DNA from: Bacillota bacterium
GTDB lineage: Bacteria > Bacillota > Clostridia > Lachnospirales > Lachnospiraceae
Reading direction: 5' to 3'
DNA length: 64,000 bases
NCBI GenBank assembly: GCA_023421075.1
Contig: JAEZUM010000011.1
Span: 1 to 64,000 of the forward strand
Every line of letters begins with the position of its first letter. The stretch's first letter is position 1. The position numbers were made by a program, and so were the translations under genes. Positions 33,751 to 43,370 of this stretch are shown one piece after another. The notes under the pieces are model-generated. The model was not told the origin of the DNA and did no database searches. It was given only the letters and a program-made list of their open reading frames with translations.

Positions 33751-35943
33751 ATGGGACAGATTAAGCACACAAAAATCGTATTTATTGTATATAAGGCAGG
33801 CTGGTGGGGCTGCTTTGACAGTCTGTACCGAAAGCTGTCTCAGGATGATAAAAATGAGTGTTATGTAATCCCGGTACCTTACTATAAGCGTAAGGCAAAG
33901 GACAATACTATAGAGGATACCATTAGCTGTTGCGAAGCAGATCGTTTACCGGTAGATATTCCGGTAACTGATTATAATACCATTGATTTAGGCGAGCTGC
34001 ATCCGGACATTATCTATATTCATAATCCCTATGATGGTCAGGGTTCGATGGATGTTGTAGATACCAAATATGATTCATATCATTTGAAAAAATGTACTGA
34101 TTTATTGATATATATTCCTCACATGCTATATCTTGACGGGGTACCGGAACAATTTAGAAATGCACCAGTATATCAGAATGTCGACAGAATTATGTTTACC
34201 AATAAGGTTGTTGCGAACTCAATCGATCGTGTTTCGAAGGAAAAGCATGATATTTCGGGATCTCCATTAGTCGATTATATCGAGAAATTAAGTATCAGTA
34301 AACCGGATATTCCTTATGAATGGAAGGCTATGTTGCCAAATGGGCAGGACTTTAATGGAAAGAGAGTTATTTTCTATCATATTGGATTTACTGAACTTTA
34401 TTATGGGACAGAACGTTCTATCGCTAAGATAAAGTATGTTTTTGACTATATGCAGACGAGGAAAGACGTTGTCTTTATCTGGAAGCCTGATTTAGAGATT
34501 GAGGCAAGATTAAGTGAATTACCGAAAGGGATTGCCAATGATTTTCTGCGTCTGAAGCAACGTTTCCTAAATGATAATCTCGGGATATTAGATACGACGG
34601 AAGATGAAGCTGTGGTAGCTGTTTTATCGGATGCTTATTTTGGAGATTATCATCCGATTTTAAATTTATTCGGGCTACAAGGGAAACCGATCTATATAGT
34701 GGATAAAGAATGTAGGTATATACCTACCGACGATGAATTATGTTCGGTAAGCTTTCTGGATTTCATTGTTGAAGAGGATAAGATATGGTTTGTGGCAGAT
34801 GAGTATAATTTGCTGTGCAATATGGATCTGGTAACAGGTGAAACGAAGGTTATTGATGAGATACCAAATGAGAAAAGCGCTGGCGTTGTAAATTTCTGTG
34901 GCATTATAAAGAATGATGATAAGATATATCTAAATCCTTTCAATAGTGAAGCTTTTATTGAGTATGACCTTAAAAAGCGGCAATTCTTTGCTAACTATAT
35001 ACCTGATGCATTGACCAATAACTTTGATTATATTATTCGCTATAAGAATTTTATATTCTTAAAGCCAAAGAAATACCCTGCAATTGTTCGTTACCAAACC
35101 ATAACAAAAGAATTTATGTATTATACTGATTGTATTAGGGAGTTGGATCAGTATGTAAAGCCGGGAGATGAACAGGAACCGTATTTTATATGGGGAGTTG
35201 TTGTAAAGGATAATAAATTAATGTTAGCGTCTTCAAAAGCAAACATAATTCTTGAGTTTGATATGGATGATGGGTCACATAAGTTATATGAAGTTGGTCC
35301 GTATGGTAGTAAATACTATGGTATGGGATATGACGGTGAGAATTATTGGCTAATACCATATCTTGGAAAGAGCGTGGTGTTTTGGAATCATAAAACGAAA
35401 CAGTGGAAGTTGTTCTCTGATTTTTCTGAAGAAATTGGGACCAATACTATCCCTTATCGGTCAATAATCAAGCATAAGGATTCAATTTTGATAATGCCCT
35501 TTCAAGCCAATTTCGGTGTAGAAATAAATATCACAGATCATTGTTTTAATAAATATGATTTACAACTTCCGGATCCGATTGGATCGTTTCGTTCGGAGTA
35601 CTATCAAAAAGCGATAACGCCAATCAATGTGGTAAAGTCATGGAAACTAGGTGTCATTTTAGTAGAGGCAATGTATGATTCATCAATTATTATAATAGAT
35701 TTATTGACAGGTATAACAAGAAAGTTTGCGACTCGGATATCTATTAATATGGTGAAGTATATAAAGCACAGATTAATAAGACAAGAACGGGACATAGCAA
35801 CCTTCCCATGTTTAATTCGCTCGGACTTGTCATTGGGGATTATAGTTGATTTTTGTTCTTCTGATGCTCTGCTCATTAATAATCGAGAAAAAAGTTTATA
35901 TTATTCTAAAATTCACGATGTGAATTTACACAGATGGTCGTAA
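33751..35943 (+). CDS. Paralogue of the TagF-like protein with longer propeller and degenerate active-site motifs
   Basis: A 730-residue relative of the preceding protein without its helical start. The GT-B part begins at once (IVFIVYKAGWWGCFDSLY, YIHNPYDGQG). The active-site stretches have changed: WRPHP has become WKPDL (244-248) and GENSSS has become GDYHPI (298-303). The His and serines thought to be catalytic are missing. From about 345 there are six or seven propeller-like repeats of 40-50 residues (for example DKIYLNPFNSEAFIEYDL, then FIFLKPKKYPAIVRY). It may be a binding or scaffold subunit. ATG 33751 follows GGAG. A+T content rises from here on. Confidence 0.65.
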   Translation: MGQIKHTKIVFIVYKAGWWGCFDSLYRKLSQDDKNECYVIPVPYYKRKAKDNTIEDTISCCEADRLPVDIPVTDYNTIDLGELHPDIIYIHNPYDGQGSMDVVDTKYDSYHLKKCTDLLIYIPHMLYLDGVPEQFRNAPVYQNVDRIMFTNKVVANSIDRVSKEKHDISGSPLVDYIEKLSISKPDIPYEWKAMLPNGQDFNGKRVIFYHIGFTELYYGTERSIAKIKYVFDYMQTRKDVVFIWKPDLEIEARLSELPKGIANDFLRLKQRFLNDNLGILDTTEDEAVVAVLSDAYFGDYHPILNLFGLQGKPIYIVDKECRYIPTDDELCSVSFLDFIVEEDKIWFVADEYNLLCNMDLVTGETKVIDEIPNEKSAGVVNFCGIIKNDDKIYLNPFNSEAFIEYDLKKRQFFANYIPDALTNNFDYIIRYKNFIFLKPKKYPAIVRYQTITKEFMYYTDCIRELDQYVKPGDEQEPYFIWGVVVKDNKLMLASSKANIILEFDMDDGSHKLYEVGPYGSKYYGMGYDGENYWLIPYLGKSVVFWNHKTKQWKLFSDFSEEIGTNTIPYRSIIKHKDSILIMPFQANFGVEINITDHCFNKYDLQLPDPIGSFRSEYYQKAITPINVVKSWKLGVILVEAMYDSSIIIIDLLTGITRKFATRISINMVKYIKHRLIRQERDIATFPCLIRSDLSLGIIVDFCSSDALLINNREKSLYYSKIHDVNLHRWS

Positions 35944-36030
35944 GTATATTTAGATAATTATATTGACTAGTGCCATTATAATGATTTAGGAATAATCTTG
36001 CACGCATCGTATAGGTTTGTTCGGAAACTT

Positions 36031-36056
36031 TAGGATATCCAATATTATACCGATAT
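36031..36056 (+). promoter_or_regulatory. Weak sigma-28-like promoter before the glycosyltransferase block
   Basis: TAGG (36031-36034), 14 bases, then ACCGATAT (36049-36056). The -10 half matches six of eight consensus positions, and the -35 half is poor. Confidence 0.35.
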
Positions 36057-36104
36057 ACTAATAAGGAACATTAATGTAACATATGGATTTGGTTTTTTTA
36101 GTGG

Positions 36105-36120
36105 TAGTCTGATCAGACTA
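36105..36120. promoter_or_regulatory. Perfect 16-bp palindrome before the first GT2 gene
   Basis: TAGTCTGATCAGACTA is its own reverse complement. It ends 20 bases before the ATG at 36141, between the weak promoter and the ribosome site GAGGG. It could be an operator. Confidence 0.45.
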
Positions 36121-36140
36121 TAGATTACTGAGGGTTGAAG

Positions 36141-37769
36141 ATGAAAAATCTAAGAAAAGATGAACTAATATCTATCATTTTGCCTATTTACAACGTGAGT
36201 GATTATTTGGACAGATGTCTTAAGAGTGTTACTTCACAGACTTATTCAAATATTGAAATATTATTAATTAATGATGGCTCAACAGATTCTTCAAGTAAAA
36301 TTTGCAGTGATTGGATGAAAAAGGACAATAGAATAATATATATTGAAAAGCCAAATGAAGGATTAGGTCCTACCAGGAACTTAGGGATTAAGATGGCGAA
36401 AGGGAAATATATTGCATTTGTTGATTCAGATGATTGGGTAGCTTTTGACTATATTGAAAAATTATATTATTCGATAAAAAGCGAAGATGCAGATATCGCA
36501 GAATGTAATTTCTACAGAGTATATGAATATACTGATCAAATGGCTTATTTCGATGTTACTGGTTCCATAGGTAAGGAATTTACGAAAGAAGAAAAAATAA
36601 AATATGCAAATGTAGTTCAGTGGAATAAACTTACAAAAAGGGAATTATGGATAGATAATGAAATACAAATGCCGAATCTTCCAGGTGAAGATTTGGCAGT
36701 AAACGCTTTATTACTTTTATCTGCAAAAAAAGTAGTGAATGTGCCGGAGGCACTATATTATTATCGAATGGGAAGAAGCAATTCAATAAGTAACACAAAA
36801 GATAGATTTATATTGTATATTAAATCAGCTCAATATTTAGTTGCTTCATTTAAGAATAGAAATCTATATGAGAAAAACAAGGAATTATTATATAGACATT
36901 TATTGAGATGGTCTTCGAGGTATCTTTCCATTGCACTCGGGCGAATGGAGGAAACGGAGTATCTTAAATTAAGAAGTAGTTGGATAGAATTTCTCGATAA
37001 TGAATTTCCTTGTCGTAGTAAAAAAAGATTTATAATAATCGGAGGGTTTAATTTATGTCGTATAGCAATTAAACTACCATTTTTGGAAGATCCATATCAG
37101 AGATATCAATTCTCTAATATTAATAGTTTAATGGCAGATGATATAATACCATTTATTAATATTGATCATAATAATCCATACCGTAAGTATATGATACAAA
37201 GGGATTTAAACAAGAGTTTTAGAAAATCATTACAAAATTGCGAATGTGATTTTATTTTAATTGATTTTATGGAAGAAAGATATGATACATTGAAGGTGCA
37301 GGATAGTTATATAACATTCAGTGATGCAGTCAAAGAACTTTGTAAAATACCCTATGATGGGGAAAGTGAATTACTCAATGACCGAGAATTAAGCGGACAA
37401 AACATATGGATAGAAAATTGCTTAAAATTTATAGAATTGTTAAAATCAAATTTTGAAGAAAAAAGGATAATTCTTATTGAAAACTATTTATGTGAGAGTT
37501 ATGGAGATAATGAGAACAAAACAAATTTTACTAATAGCGAGGAAATAGAACAAATTAATATACTTCTTAGTAATAAGTATAAGTTTTTTATAAATAATTT
37601 TCCGGGTATTACAGTAATTAAGACATCTGATTTACTTGATTATTATACTGATATTAAATATGAATATGGATGTTTTCCATGGCATTTAAACGAAAGGGTT
37701 AATATCCAGATTGCAAGTGAGATCGAGATGAAATTAGACAGCATATTATTAACTGATACGAAAGTGTAG
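36141..37769 (+). CDS. GT2 glycosyltransferase with C-terminal DUF6270-like domain
   Basis: A 542-residue protein. Residues 8-230 are a GT-A-fold family 2 transferase: ISIILPIYNVSDYLDRCL, LINDGSTDSS and the metal-site AFVDSDDW. From about 290 a second domain follows with FIIIGGFNLCRIAI, YQRYQFSNINSLMADD and, near the end, GCFPWHLNERVNIQIA. That pattern recalls DUF6270 (an SGNH-like group linked to glycan genes); the match is from memory. It is the only member of this block without the Rossmann module. ATG 36141 follows GAGGG; the TTG at 36135 is too close to it. Donor and acceptor are unknown. Confidence 0.75.
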   Translation: MKNLRKDELISIILPIYNVSDYLDRCLKSVTSQTYSNIEILLINDGSTDSSSKICSDWMKKDNRIIYIEKPNEGLGPTRNLGIKMAKGKYIAFVDSDDWVAFDYIEKLYYSIKSEDADIAECNFYRVYEYTDQMAYFDVTGSIGKEFTKEEKIKYANVVQWNKLTKRELWIDNEIQMPNLPGEDLAVNALLLLSAKKVVNVPEALYYYRMGRSNSISNTKDRFILYIKSAQYLVASFKNRNLYEKNKELLYRHLLRWSSRYLSIALGRMEETEYLKLRSSWIEFLDNEFPCRSKKRFIIIGGFNLCRIAIKLPFLEDPYQRYQFSNINSLMADDIIPFINIDHNNPYRKYMIQRDLNKSFRKSLQNCECDFILIDFMEERYDTLKVQDSYITFSDAVKELCKIPYDGESELLNDRELSGQNIWIENCLKFIELLKSNFEEKRIILIENYLCESYGDNENKTNFTNSEEIEQINILLSNKYKFFINNFPGITVIKTSDLLDYYTDIKYEYGCFPWHLNERVNIQIASEIEMKLDSILLTDTKV

Positions 37770-37783
37770 TGAGGTACTTCTTA

Positions 37784-38998
37784 ATGACCGAGTTTGAAGA
37801 AAAAATACAAAAGGAAAAGGAAAATTATATAAAAAGAATAAAAGAAAATCTAATAAAAATCGATTATGTAGTAATATATGGTGCTGGAAAAGTTGGTCGA
37901 GCGATACTGAATCTCTGTAAATGCAAGTCTATAAAGATTGCTGCATTTTGTGTAACTGATAAATCGGTTAATCCCGATATTGTGGATGGAGTTCCTGTAA
38001 TTCAACTGAGCGAGCTTTCATTCGATAAGGAAAGAACCTTGATATTAATTGGATTTATCGATAGTGGAAATTCTTCTTATCTATCCGAATTATTAGATTA
38101 TGGATGGATAAAGTATATCGATACACCAATCAATGCCTTATATTATGATGATTGGATGCAAGATAAGATTCTAAGACCTACTTTAGAAATTACGCCTAAG
38201 GTAGGATGTGGTATTTTTTGTAAATATTGTCCTCAGGATACTTTTGTCTCAAAGTATTATGAAGAGAATAAGAATAGGACAACCTACTTGACCTTCCCTC
38301 GATTTAAAGAATTTCTTGATAAAACACCAAATGATTTAATTGTGGAATTTGCGGGATTTGTCGAACCTTTTTTAAATGATGAATGTGTCGAAATGATGGA
38401 GTATACAAATAGTACAGGGCGAGAAATGACACTTTATACTACATTGGTGGGACTAACAATAGAGAAATTTGAAAGAATAAAAAAACTTCCATTCAGAGAA
38501 GTGGTTCTACATACCCCTGATGAAGATGGACATGCCAACATCCCAATGACTATGGAGTATCTAAAACTCCTTGATCTCATGCTAAGCACAAAGAAAGCGA
38601 GTGGGGAGCCTTTTATTAACAGTGCAAATTGTCAAAGTAAACCTCATCCGAAAGTATTAGAGCATACAAAAGGAAAAATAAAAATTCATGTTCAGTTAAA
38701 TGATCGTGCAGGCAACTTGGAGGCTAATAATGAACTGATAAGTAAATCTGCAAAGGGTAGAATTACTTGCGGACGAGCAATTAGCCTAAATCATAATATC
38801 TTATTGCCAGATGGATCTGTAGTCCTATGTTGCATGGATTTTGGGCTTAATCATATTTTGGGGAATCTTTCTGAGCAATCTTACGAAGAAATTATGAAAA
38901 GCGATGAGCTTCGTTATGTAAAAAGATGTATGAATATTGATATGGAAAGTTCTGTTCTATGCAGAAAATGTATAAATGCATTAAATGTAATGGATTAA
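37784..38998 (+). CDS. Radical SAM/SPASM enzyme with N-terminal Rossmann module
   Basis: A 404-residue protein. Residues about 25-120 are the small Rossmann-like module of this block (VVIYGAGKVGRAILNL, then AAFCVTDKSVNPDIVDG). Residues 135-400 are a radical SAM core with the cluster motif CGIFCKYC (Cys142, Cys146, Cys149) and a SPASM-like C-terminal part (ITCGRA, LLPDGSVVLCCMDFG, VLCRKC) that would bind another iron-sulfur cluster. Radical chemistry on a sugar, or epimerisation or dehydrogenation of an attached group, would be possible. The substrate is not visible. I chose ATG 37784, ten bases after GAGG. It is flanked on both sides by GT2 genes. Confidence 0.82.
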   Translation: MTEFEEKIQKEKENYIKRIKENLIKIDYVVIYGAGKVGRAILNLCKCKSIKIAAFCVTDKSVNPDIVDGVPVIQLSELSFDKERTLILIGFIDSGNSSYLSELLDYGWIKYIDTPINALYYDDWMQDKILRPTLEITPKVGCGIFCKYCPQDTFVSKYYEENKNRTTYLTFPRFKEFLDKTPNDLIVEFAGFVEPFLNDECVEMMEYTNSTGREMTLYTTLVGLTIEKFERIKKLPFREVVLHTPDEDGHANIPMTMEYLKLLDLMLSTKKASGEPFINSANCQSKPHPKVLEHTKGKIKIHVQLNDRAGNLEANNELISKSAKGRITCGRAISLNHNILLPDGSVVLCCMDFGLNHILGNLSEQSYEEIMKSDELRYVKRCMNIDMESSVLCRKCINALNVMD

Positions 38999-39028
38999 TC
39001 ATATTTCATTTTTAAGTAGGTGATAGAC

Positions 39029-40339
39029 ATGATCTTAGTAAGTGTGATAATACCGGTTTATAATACAGGAAGATATTTGGAACAGTGTCTGATGAGTGTA
39101 TTTTCACAGACCTTAAAAGATATTGAGGTTATTTGTATCGATGATGGATCATCTGATAATTCATTGGATATTTTATATGAATTTACAGGTCAATATAAAA
39201 ACCTGACAGTAATTAAGCAAGAGAATATGGGTGTGGGAAAAACTAGGAATAAAGGGATCGATTATGCCAGGGGTAAGTACATTGCGTTTGTGGATTCGGA
39301 TGATTACTACTTTTGTGATAGTGCTTTAGAAGACTTATATAACAATGCTGAAAAGTATAATGTTCCTGTATGTGGTGGTTCAATCTGTATGAACAAGAAT
39401 GACACTATAACAAAAAATGCAAATGATTTAGGAACCTATTTAAATGTATCGCAGGATGGTATACGTAATTTTCGTGATGTGAATAGAACAGGTGGATATT
39501 TATGCTATATCTATTTAAAGGATTTTTTAATACATGAAAATATACGATTTCCTGAATATATAAGATATCAGGATACTGTATTTTTTATAAAAGCTCTAGC
39601 AAAAGCACAATATTTTTATGCAATGACAAAAACCGTTTATTGTTATCGAAAAGGACATAAACGTATGTATTTTACACTACAGAAAGTGATGGATTGTGTT
39701 TGTGCTGTTAAGGATCTACTAGATATATCCAAAGAATATGAATGGTCAGCGATGCATGAATTTGTGATAAGGCAACAACTGCATGGGGATCTATCTACTG
39801 CTATATACCGATATATCAAAGCGGGGATATCTGATGTTGAAAAATGTATAGAAAGTATTAATTCATCGATTGATATAGAGCTGATTCGTAAGGCGGGAGG
39901 TGTTACAGAAGGGTTATTTCTGTTGCCACTGGATAAGATAGATGATTATTTTGATGAGATTGATAGACAAGAGTTTAATTTCATATCTAGTATAAGACCG
40001 TACTCAAAAATAATTATCTTTGGTGCGGGATATGTAGGAAGAAAATTATTAGACTACATCGATTCGAGAGAAGAATTTTTAGATAAAGAAGTAATTTTCG
40101 CAGTGTCGGAGAAAACGGGAAACCCAGATTCAATAAATGGCAGAATGGTTTGTTATATAAAGGATATACAGCCTGATGATTCGATGATTGTTTTAATTGC
40201 AGCTTTAAAATTAAGACATAGTGATATGATAAATGTGCTTAAGGATTATCATTTTAATGATTATATGGTAGCAGATTATCAAGAATTTTCACTATATGGG
40301 ATTAAAGGTAGAGATATTCAGGATATGGAAATGATGTAA
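39029..40339 (+). CDS. GT2 glycosyltransferase with C-terminal Rossmann module
   Basis: A 436-residue protein. The family 2 domain (1-220) has VSVIIPVYNTGRYLEQCL, CIDDGSSDNS and AFVDSDDYY. The last 110 residues, from 327, are the Rossmann-like module: KIIIFGAGYVGRKLLDYI, then FAVSEKTGNPDSINGR. ATG 39029 follows AGGTG. The sugar is unknown. It stands in the middle of a same-strand run with short gaps, so co-transcription with 37784 and 40378 is likely. Confidence 0.85.
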   Translation: MILVSVIIPVYNTGRYLEQCLMSVFSQTLKDIEVICIDDGSSDNSLDILYEFTGQYKNLTVIKQENMGVGKTRNKGIDYARGKYIAFVDSDDYYFCDSALEDLYNNAEKYNVPVCGGSICMNKNDTITKNANDLGTYLNVSQDGIRNFRDVNRTGGYLCYIYLKDFLIHENIRFPEYIRYQDTVFFIKALAKAQYFYAMTKTVYCYRKGHKRMYFTLQKVMDCVCAVKDLLDISKEYEWSAMHEFVIRQQLHGDLSTAIYRYIKAGISDVEKCIESINSSIDIELIRKAGGVTEGLFLLPLDKIDDYFDEIDRQEFNFISSIRPYSKIIIFGAGYVGRKLLDYIDSREEFLDKEVIFAVSEKTGNPDSINGRMVCYIKDIQPDDSMIVLIAALKLRHSDMINVLKDYHFNDYMVADYQEFSLYGIKGRDIQDMEMM

Positions 40340-40377
40340 ACTGCGTGAATTGTATTATTGAAGGGAGTATCTTACGA

Positions 40378-41637
40378 ATGAGCTTTAACCCGAAGGTTTC
40401 TGTTATAATACCAATATATAATGTTGAGAAGTATCTGGCAGATTGCCTCGATAGTGTTATCAATCAGAGTCTTAACGAATTGGAAATAATCTGTGTCGAT
40501 GATTGTTCCACTGATTCATCATTAAATATATTATATAGTTATGCCCAAAAGGATACACGTATTTTTATATTAAAAAATAAAAATAATCGTGGACAATCCT
40601 ACTCTAGAAATAAAGGATTAAAAAAAGCAACCGGTAAATATATTTACTTTTTGGATTCTGATGACATGATAGTAAGAAATACAATGGAATTATTATATCA
40701 GACAGCAGAAAGTAATATAACGGATGTAATATTTTTTGATGGTACATTAATTTATGAAAATGACAGCCTAGCTAATAAATATGTAGGAAAAGTTGTTGAT
40801 CGCAAAGGTATATACGAAGGCGTTTATAAAGGCCATGAACTTTTTACAAGACTTATCGAAAATGATGAATGGTCTCCAAGCCCACCAAGACAATTTTTTT
40901 CACGGGAACATTTAAAAAAACATAGACTAACCTATTATGAAGGGATTGTTCATGAGGATGTTCTCTTTACCTTCGCTTCTGCCCTGATGGCAGACCGCGT
41001 AACGTGTATCAAGGATAAGTTATTTATCCGTAGATACCGAGAGAATTCCACGATGACTTCTGCTATTTCTCAGAAAAATTTTGATGGACATTTCATTTGT
41101 TATTGTGAGATGCTATTCTTCTGGAAAAAGCATTCTTTTAATAGCGAGACAAACTGTGCTGTTGAAAAACATTTGAATAGTTTATTAGATATTTCTAAAA
41201 GAAGGCATTTAGAGCTTGAGCGTAATGGTCGACTCATCCCGTTTCATACATCGAATAAGATCATTAATCATCTATATGACGTATTGATATTAGGTAAAAT
41301 CAATGGAAAACTCTTTAAAGGTTTCGAGGATTCCCAATTACAACAATTAAAAGCAAGTAAGAACATTATCATCTATGGAGCTGGGAACGTAGGTAGAGAG
41401 GTACTGGAGATTCTTGATAAGAATAATATTAGCATACTGGGATTTGCTGTCTCAAAGCTTGATGGTAATCCTCGTTCCGTCATGGGAAATCAAGTGTTTG
41501 AAATTGATGATTTAACACAGTATGGTTCAAAATGCATCATTATAGTTGCAACGATTTCTGATTATTATAAAGACATTACAAAAAAACTTGAGGAGCTTGG
41601 GTTTAAGAATATGATCTATGCTCTTGGTAAGAAGTAA
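40378..41637 (+). CDS. GT2 glycosyltransferase with C-terminal Rossmann module
   Basis: A 419-residue protein. The GT2 part has VSVIIPIYNVEKYLADCL, CVDDCSTDSS and YFLDSDDMI. SPSPPRQFFSREHLK and EGIVHEDVLF follow in the acceptor half. The module starts at residue 329 with NIIIYGAGNVGREVLEIL, then GFAVSKLDGNPRSVMG. It closely resembles the protein at 46168 over its whole length, including the PSPPRQFF stretch, so the two are recent-looking paralogues. ATG 40378 lies 10 bases after GAAGGGAG; the frame upstream of it is unlikely to be translated. Confidence 0.86.
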   Translation: MSFNPKVSVIIPIYNVEKYLADCLDSVINQSLNELEIICVDDCSTDSSLNILYSYAQKDTRIFILKNKNNRGQSYSRNKGLKKATGKYIYFLDSDDMIVRNTMELLYQTAESNITDVIFFDGTLIYENDSLANKYVGKVVDRKGIYEGVYKGHELFTRLIENDEWSPSPPRQFFSREHLKKHRLTYYEGIVHEDVLFTFASALMADRVTCIKDKLFIRRYRENSTMTSAISQKNFDGHFICYCEMLFFWKKHSFNSETNCAVEKHLNSLLDISKRRHLELERNGRLIPFHTSNKIINHLYDVLILGKINGKLFKGFEDSQLQQLKASKNIIIYGAGNVGREVLEILDKNNISILGFAVSKLDGNPRSVMGNQVFEIDDLTQYGSKCIIIVATISDYYKDITKKLEELGFKNMIYALGKK

Positions 41638-41764
41638 AAAAATTTATTCAACTATGTGGATATAGAAATATAATGAAATTTATATAGCATAGAGAACATA
41701 TCTATCATGATTCGAATTTAACATCAGAGAAGTTCTGCATCTATGCATAGACTAGGAGAAACAA

Positions 41765-43351
41765 ATGAAAACAATTGCAATGTATCTACCACAATTTCAT
41801 AGGACTCCGGAAAATGATCAATGGTGGGGGGAAGGTTTTACAGAATGGACTGCAGTCAAGGCAGCACATCCTCTGTATGATGGACATGAGCAACCGAATG
41901 AGCCTCTGGATGATAATTATTATAATTTGTTAGAGAAAGAAACGATGATATGGCAGGCTGGATTGATGAAAGACTATAATGTACACGGCTTATGCTTTTA
42001 TCACTACTGGTTTAAGGGCGGAAGAAGGATATTAGAAAAACCCGCCGAAAATCTATTGCGATGGACAGAAATAAATATGCCATTTTGTTTTTGTTGGGCG
42101 AATGAGTCATGGGCAAGAACTTGGAGTATCTTGGATACAAAAAATGCCTGGTCGAATAAATTTGACAAAGAAGTAAAGCAGGATATTAATGATGATGGTA
42201 TTCTTCTGGAGCAGAAATATGGCAGAGAAAAGAGCTGGAAAGACCATTTTGAGTATTTGCTTACGTTCTTCAATGACCCGAGATATATAAAGGTTGTTAA
42301 TAAACCGATGTTCTTGTTTTATAAACCAATGCAGATTAAATGCCTTGATGAAATGTTGGAACGATGGAATGAATGGGCAAGGGATGCAGGGTTTGATGGA
42401 ATATATTCCATTATCAACAGTTGGGAGAGTACAGATCATAATAATGTCGATGCATATTATGTCCATGAACCGTCTCATACAATATTGAGCTTTGGATATG
42501 AGCAGTTTAAAGAGGATCTTGCCAACAAATCAATCATTAAACAATACTCTTATGATAAGCTGTGGCAAAAAATAATAACGCAGGAATACCATACGAATAA
42601 AAAAACCTTTTTTGGGGGTTTTGTGAATTATGATGATACTCCGAGGCACCTAAATAATGGCATAGCAACCGTTAATTTATCTGTAGATAAGTTCAAACAG
42701 TATTTTGAACAGTTAGTAATAAAAAATCTGAAAGCAGAGAATGAGTATGTTTTTATAAATGCCTGGAATGAATGGGGAGAAGGAATGTATCTGGAACCTG
42801 ATAAAAAATACGGATATTCCTTTCTGAATGCAATTCGAGATGTAATGAATAAGTATGAATGTAATAAACTAGAGGATGCTGTTGAGCCTCTGGGTCATGA
42901 CCTTATTACAAAGGATACAATTCAGAAGGAACAGTTTAGTATAGAATATTATAAGAATGCTTTAGAAACAAAAGAAAGAAAACTTATAAAAATGACGAAT
43001 TACTTTAATCTGCTAAACCGCTGGATGTTATTAAAGGATAGAGGCAAATCATTCGATGCTTTCTTCCAGGAAAACGGTTATAAAAAAATTGCGATATATG
43101 GTATAGGTCATTTTGGTAAACATTTATTTTCAGAACTAAAGAATAGCAATATCGAAATTGTTTATTTTATTGATAATAGGGTGAAATATTGGAATACCAA
43201 CATCCCGATCATTACTTCAACGGATGCCTTTGATGAGGTTGATGCAATCATTGTGACACCGATCGAGGAGTTTATTAATATCAAAAATGAATTAGGAAAA
43301 AAGGTGACCTATCCAATCATTTCCTTAGAGGAAGTATTGTGGGAAATCTGA
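41765..43351 (+). CDS. WbsX-like (GH99-like) glycosyltransferase with C-terminal Rossmann module
   Basis: A 528-residue protein. Residues 1-365 match the WbsX/GH99-like group found in O-antigen and other glycan clusters: TIAMYLPQFHRTPEND, WGEGFTEWTAVKAA, GLCFYHYWFKGGRRIL, FCFCWANESWARTW and FINAWNEWGEGMYLEPD. The module begins at 441 with KIAIYGIGHFGKHLFSEL, followed by YFIDNRVKYWNTNIP. The WbsX reaction has not been well defined, so the bond formed is unknown. A gap of 127 bases without an obvious signal precedes it. Confidence 0.85.
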   Translation: MKTIAMYLPQFHRTPENDQWWGEGFTEWTAVKAAHPLYDGHEQPNEPLDDNYYNLLEKETMIWQAGLMKDYNVHGLCFYHYWFKGGRRILEKPAENLLRWTEINMPFCFCWANESWARTWSILDTKNAWSNKFDKEVKQDINDDGILLEQKYGREKSWKDHFEYLLTFFNDPRYIKVVNKPMFLFYKPMQIKCLDEMLERWNEWARDAGFDGIYSIINSWESTDHNNVDAYYVHEPSHTILSFGYEQFKEDLANKSIIKQYSYDKLWQKIITQEYHTNKKTFFGGFVNYDDTPRHLNNGIATVNLSVDKFKQYFEQLVIKNLKAENEYVFINAWNEWGEGMYLEPDKKYGYSFLNAIRDVMNKYECNKLEDAVEPLGHDLITKDTIQKEQFSIEYYKNALETKERKLIKMTNYFNLLNRWMLLKDRGKSFDAFFQENGYKKIAIYGIGHFGKHLFSELKNSNIEIVYFIDNRVKYWNTNIPIITSTDAFDEVDAIIVTPIEEFINIKNELGKKVTYPIISLEEVLWEI

Positions 43352-43370
43352 TACGGAGGAATTAGTTCAT

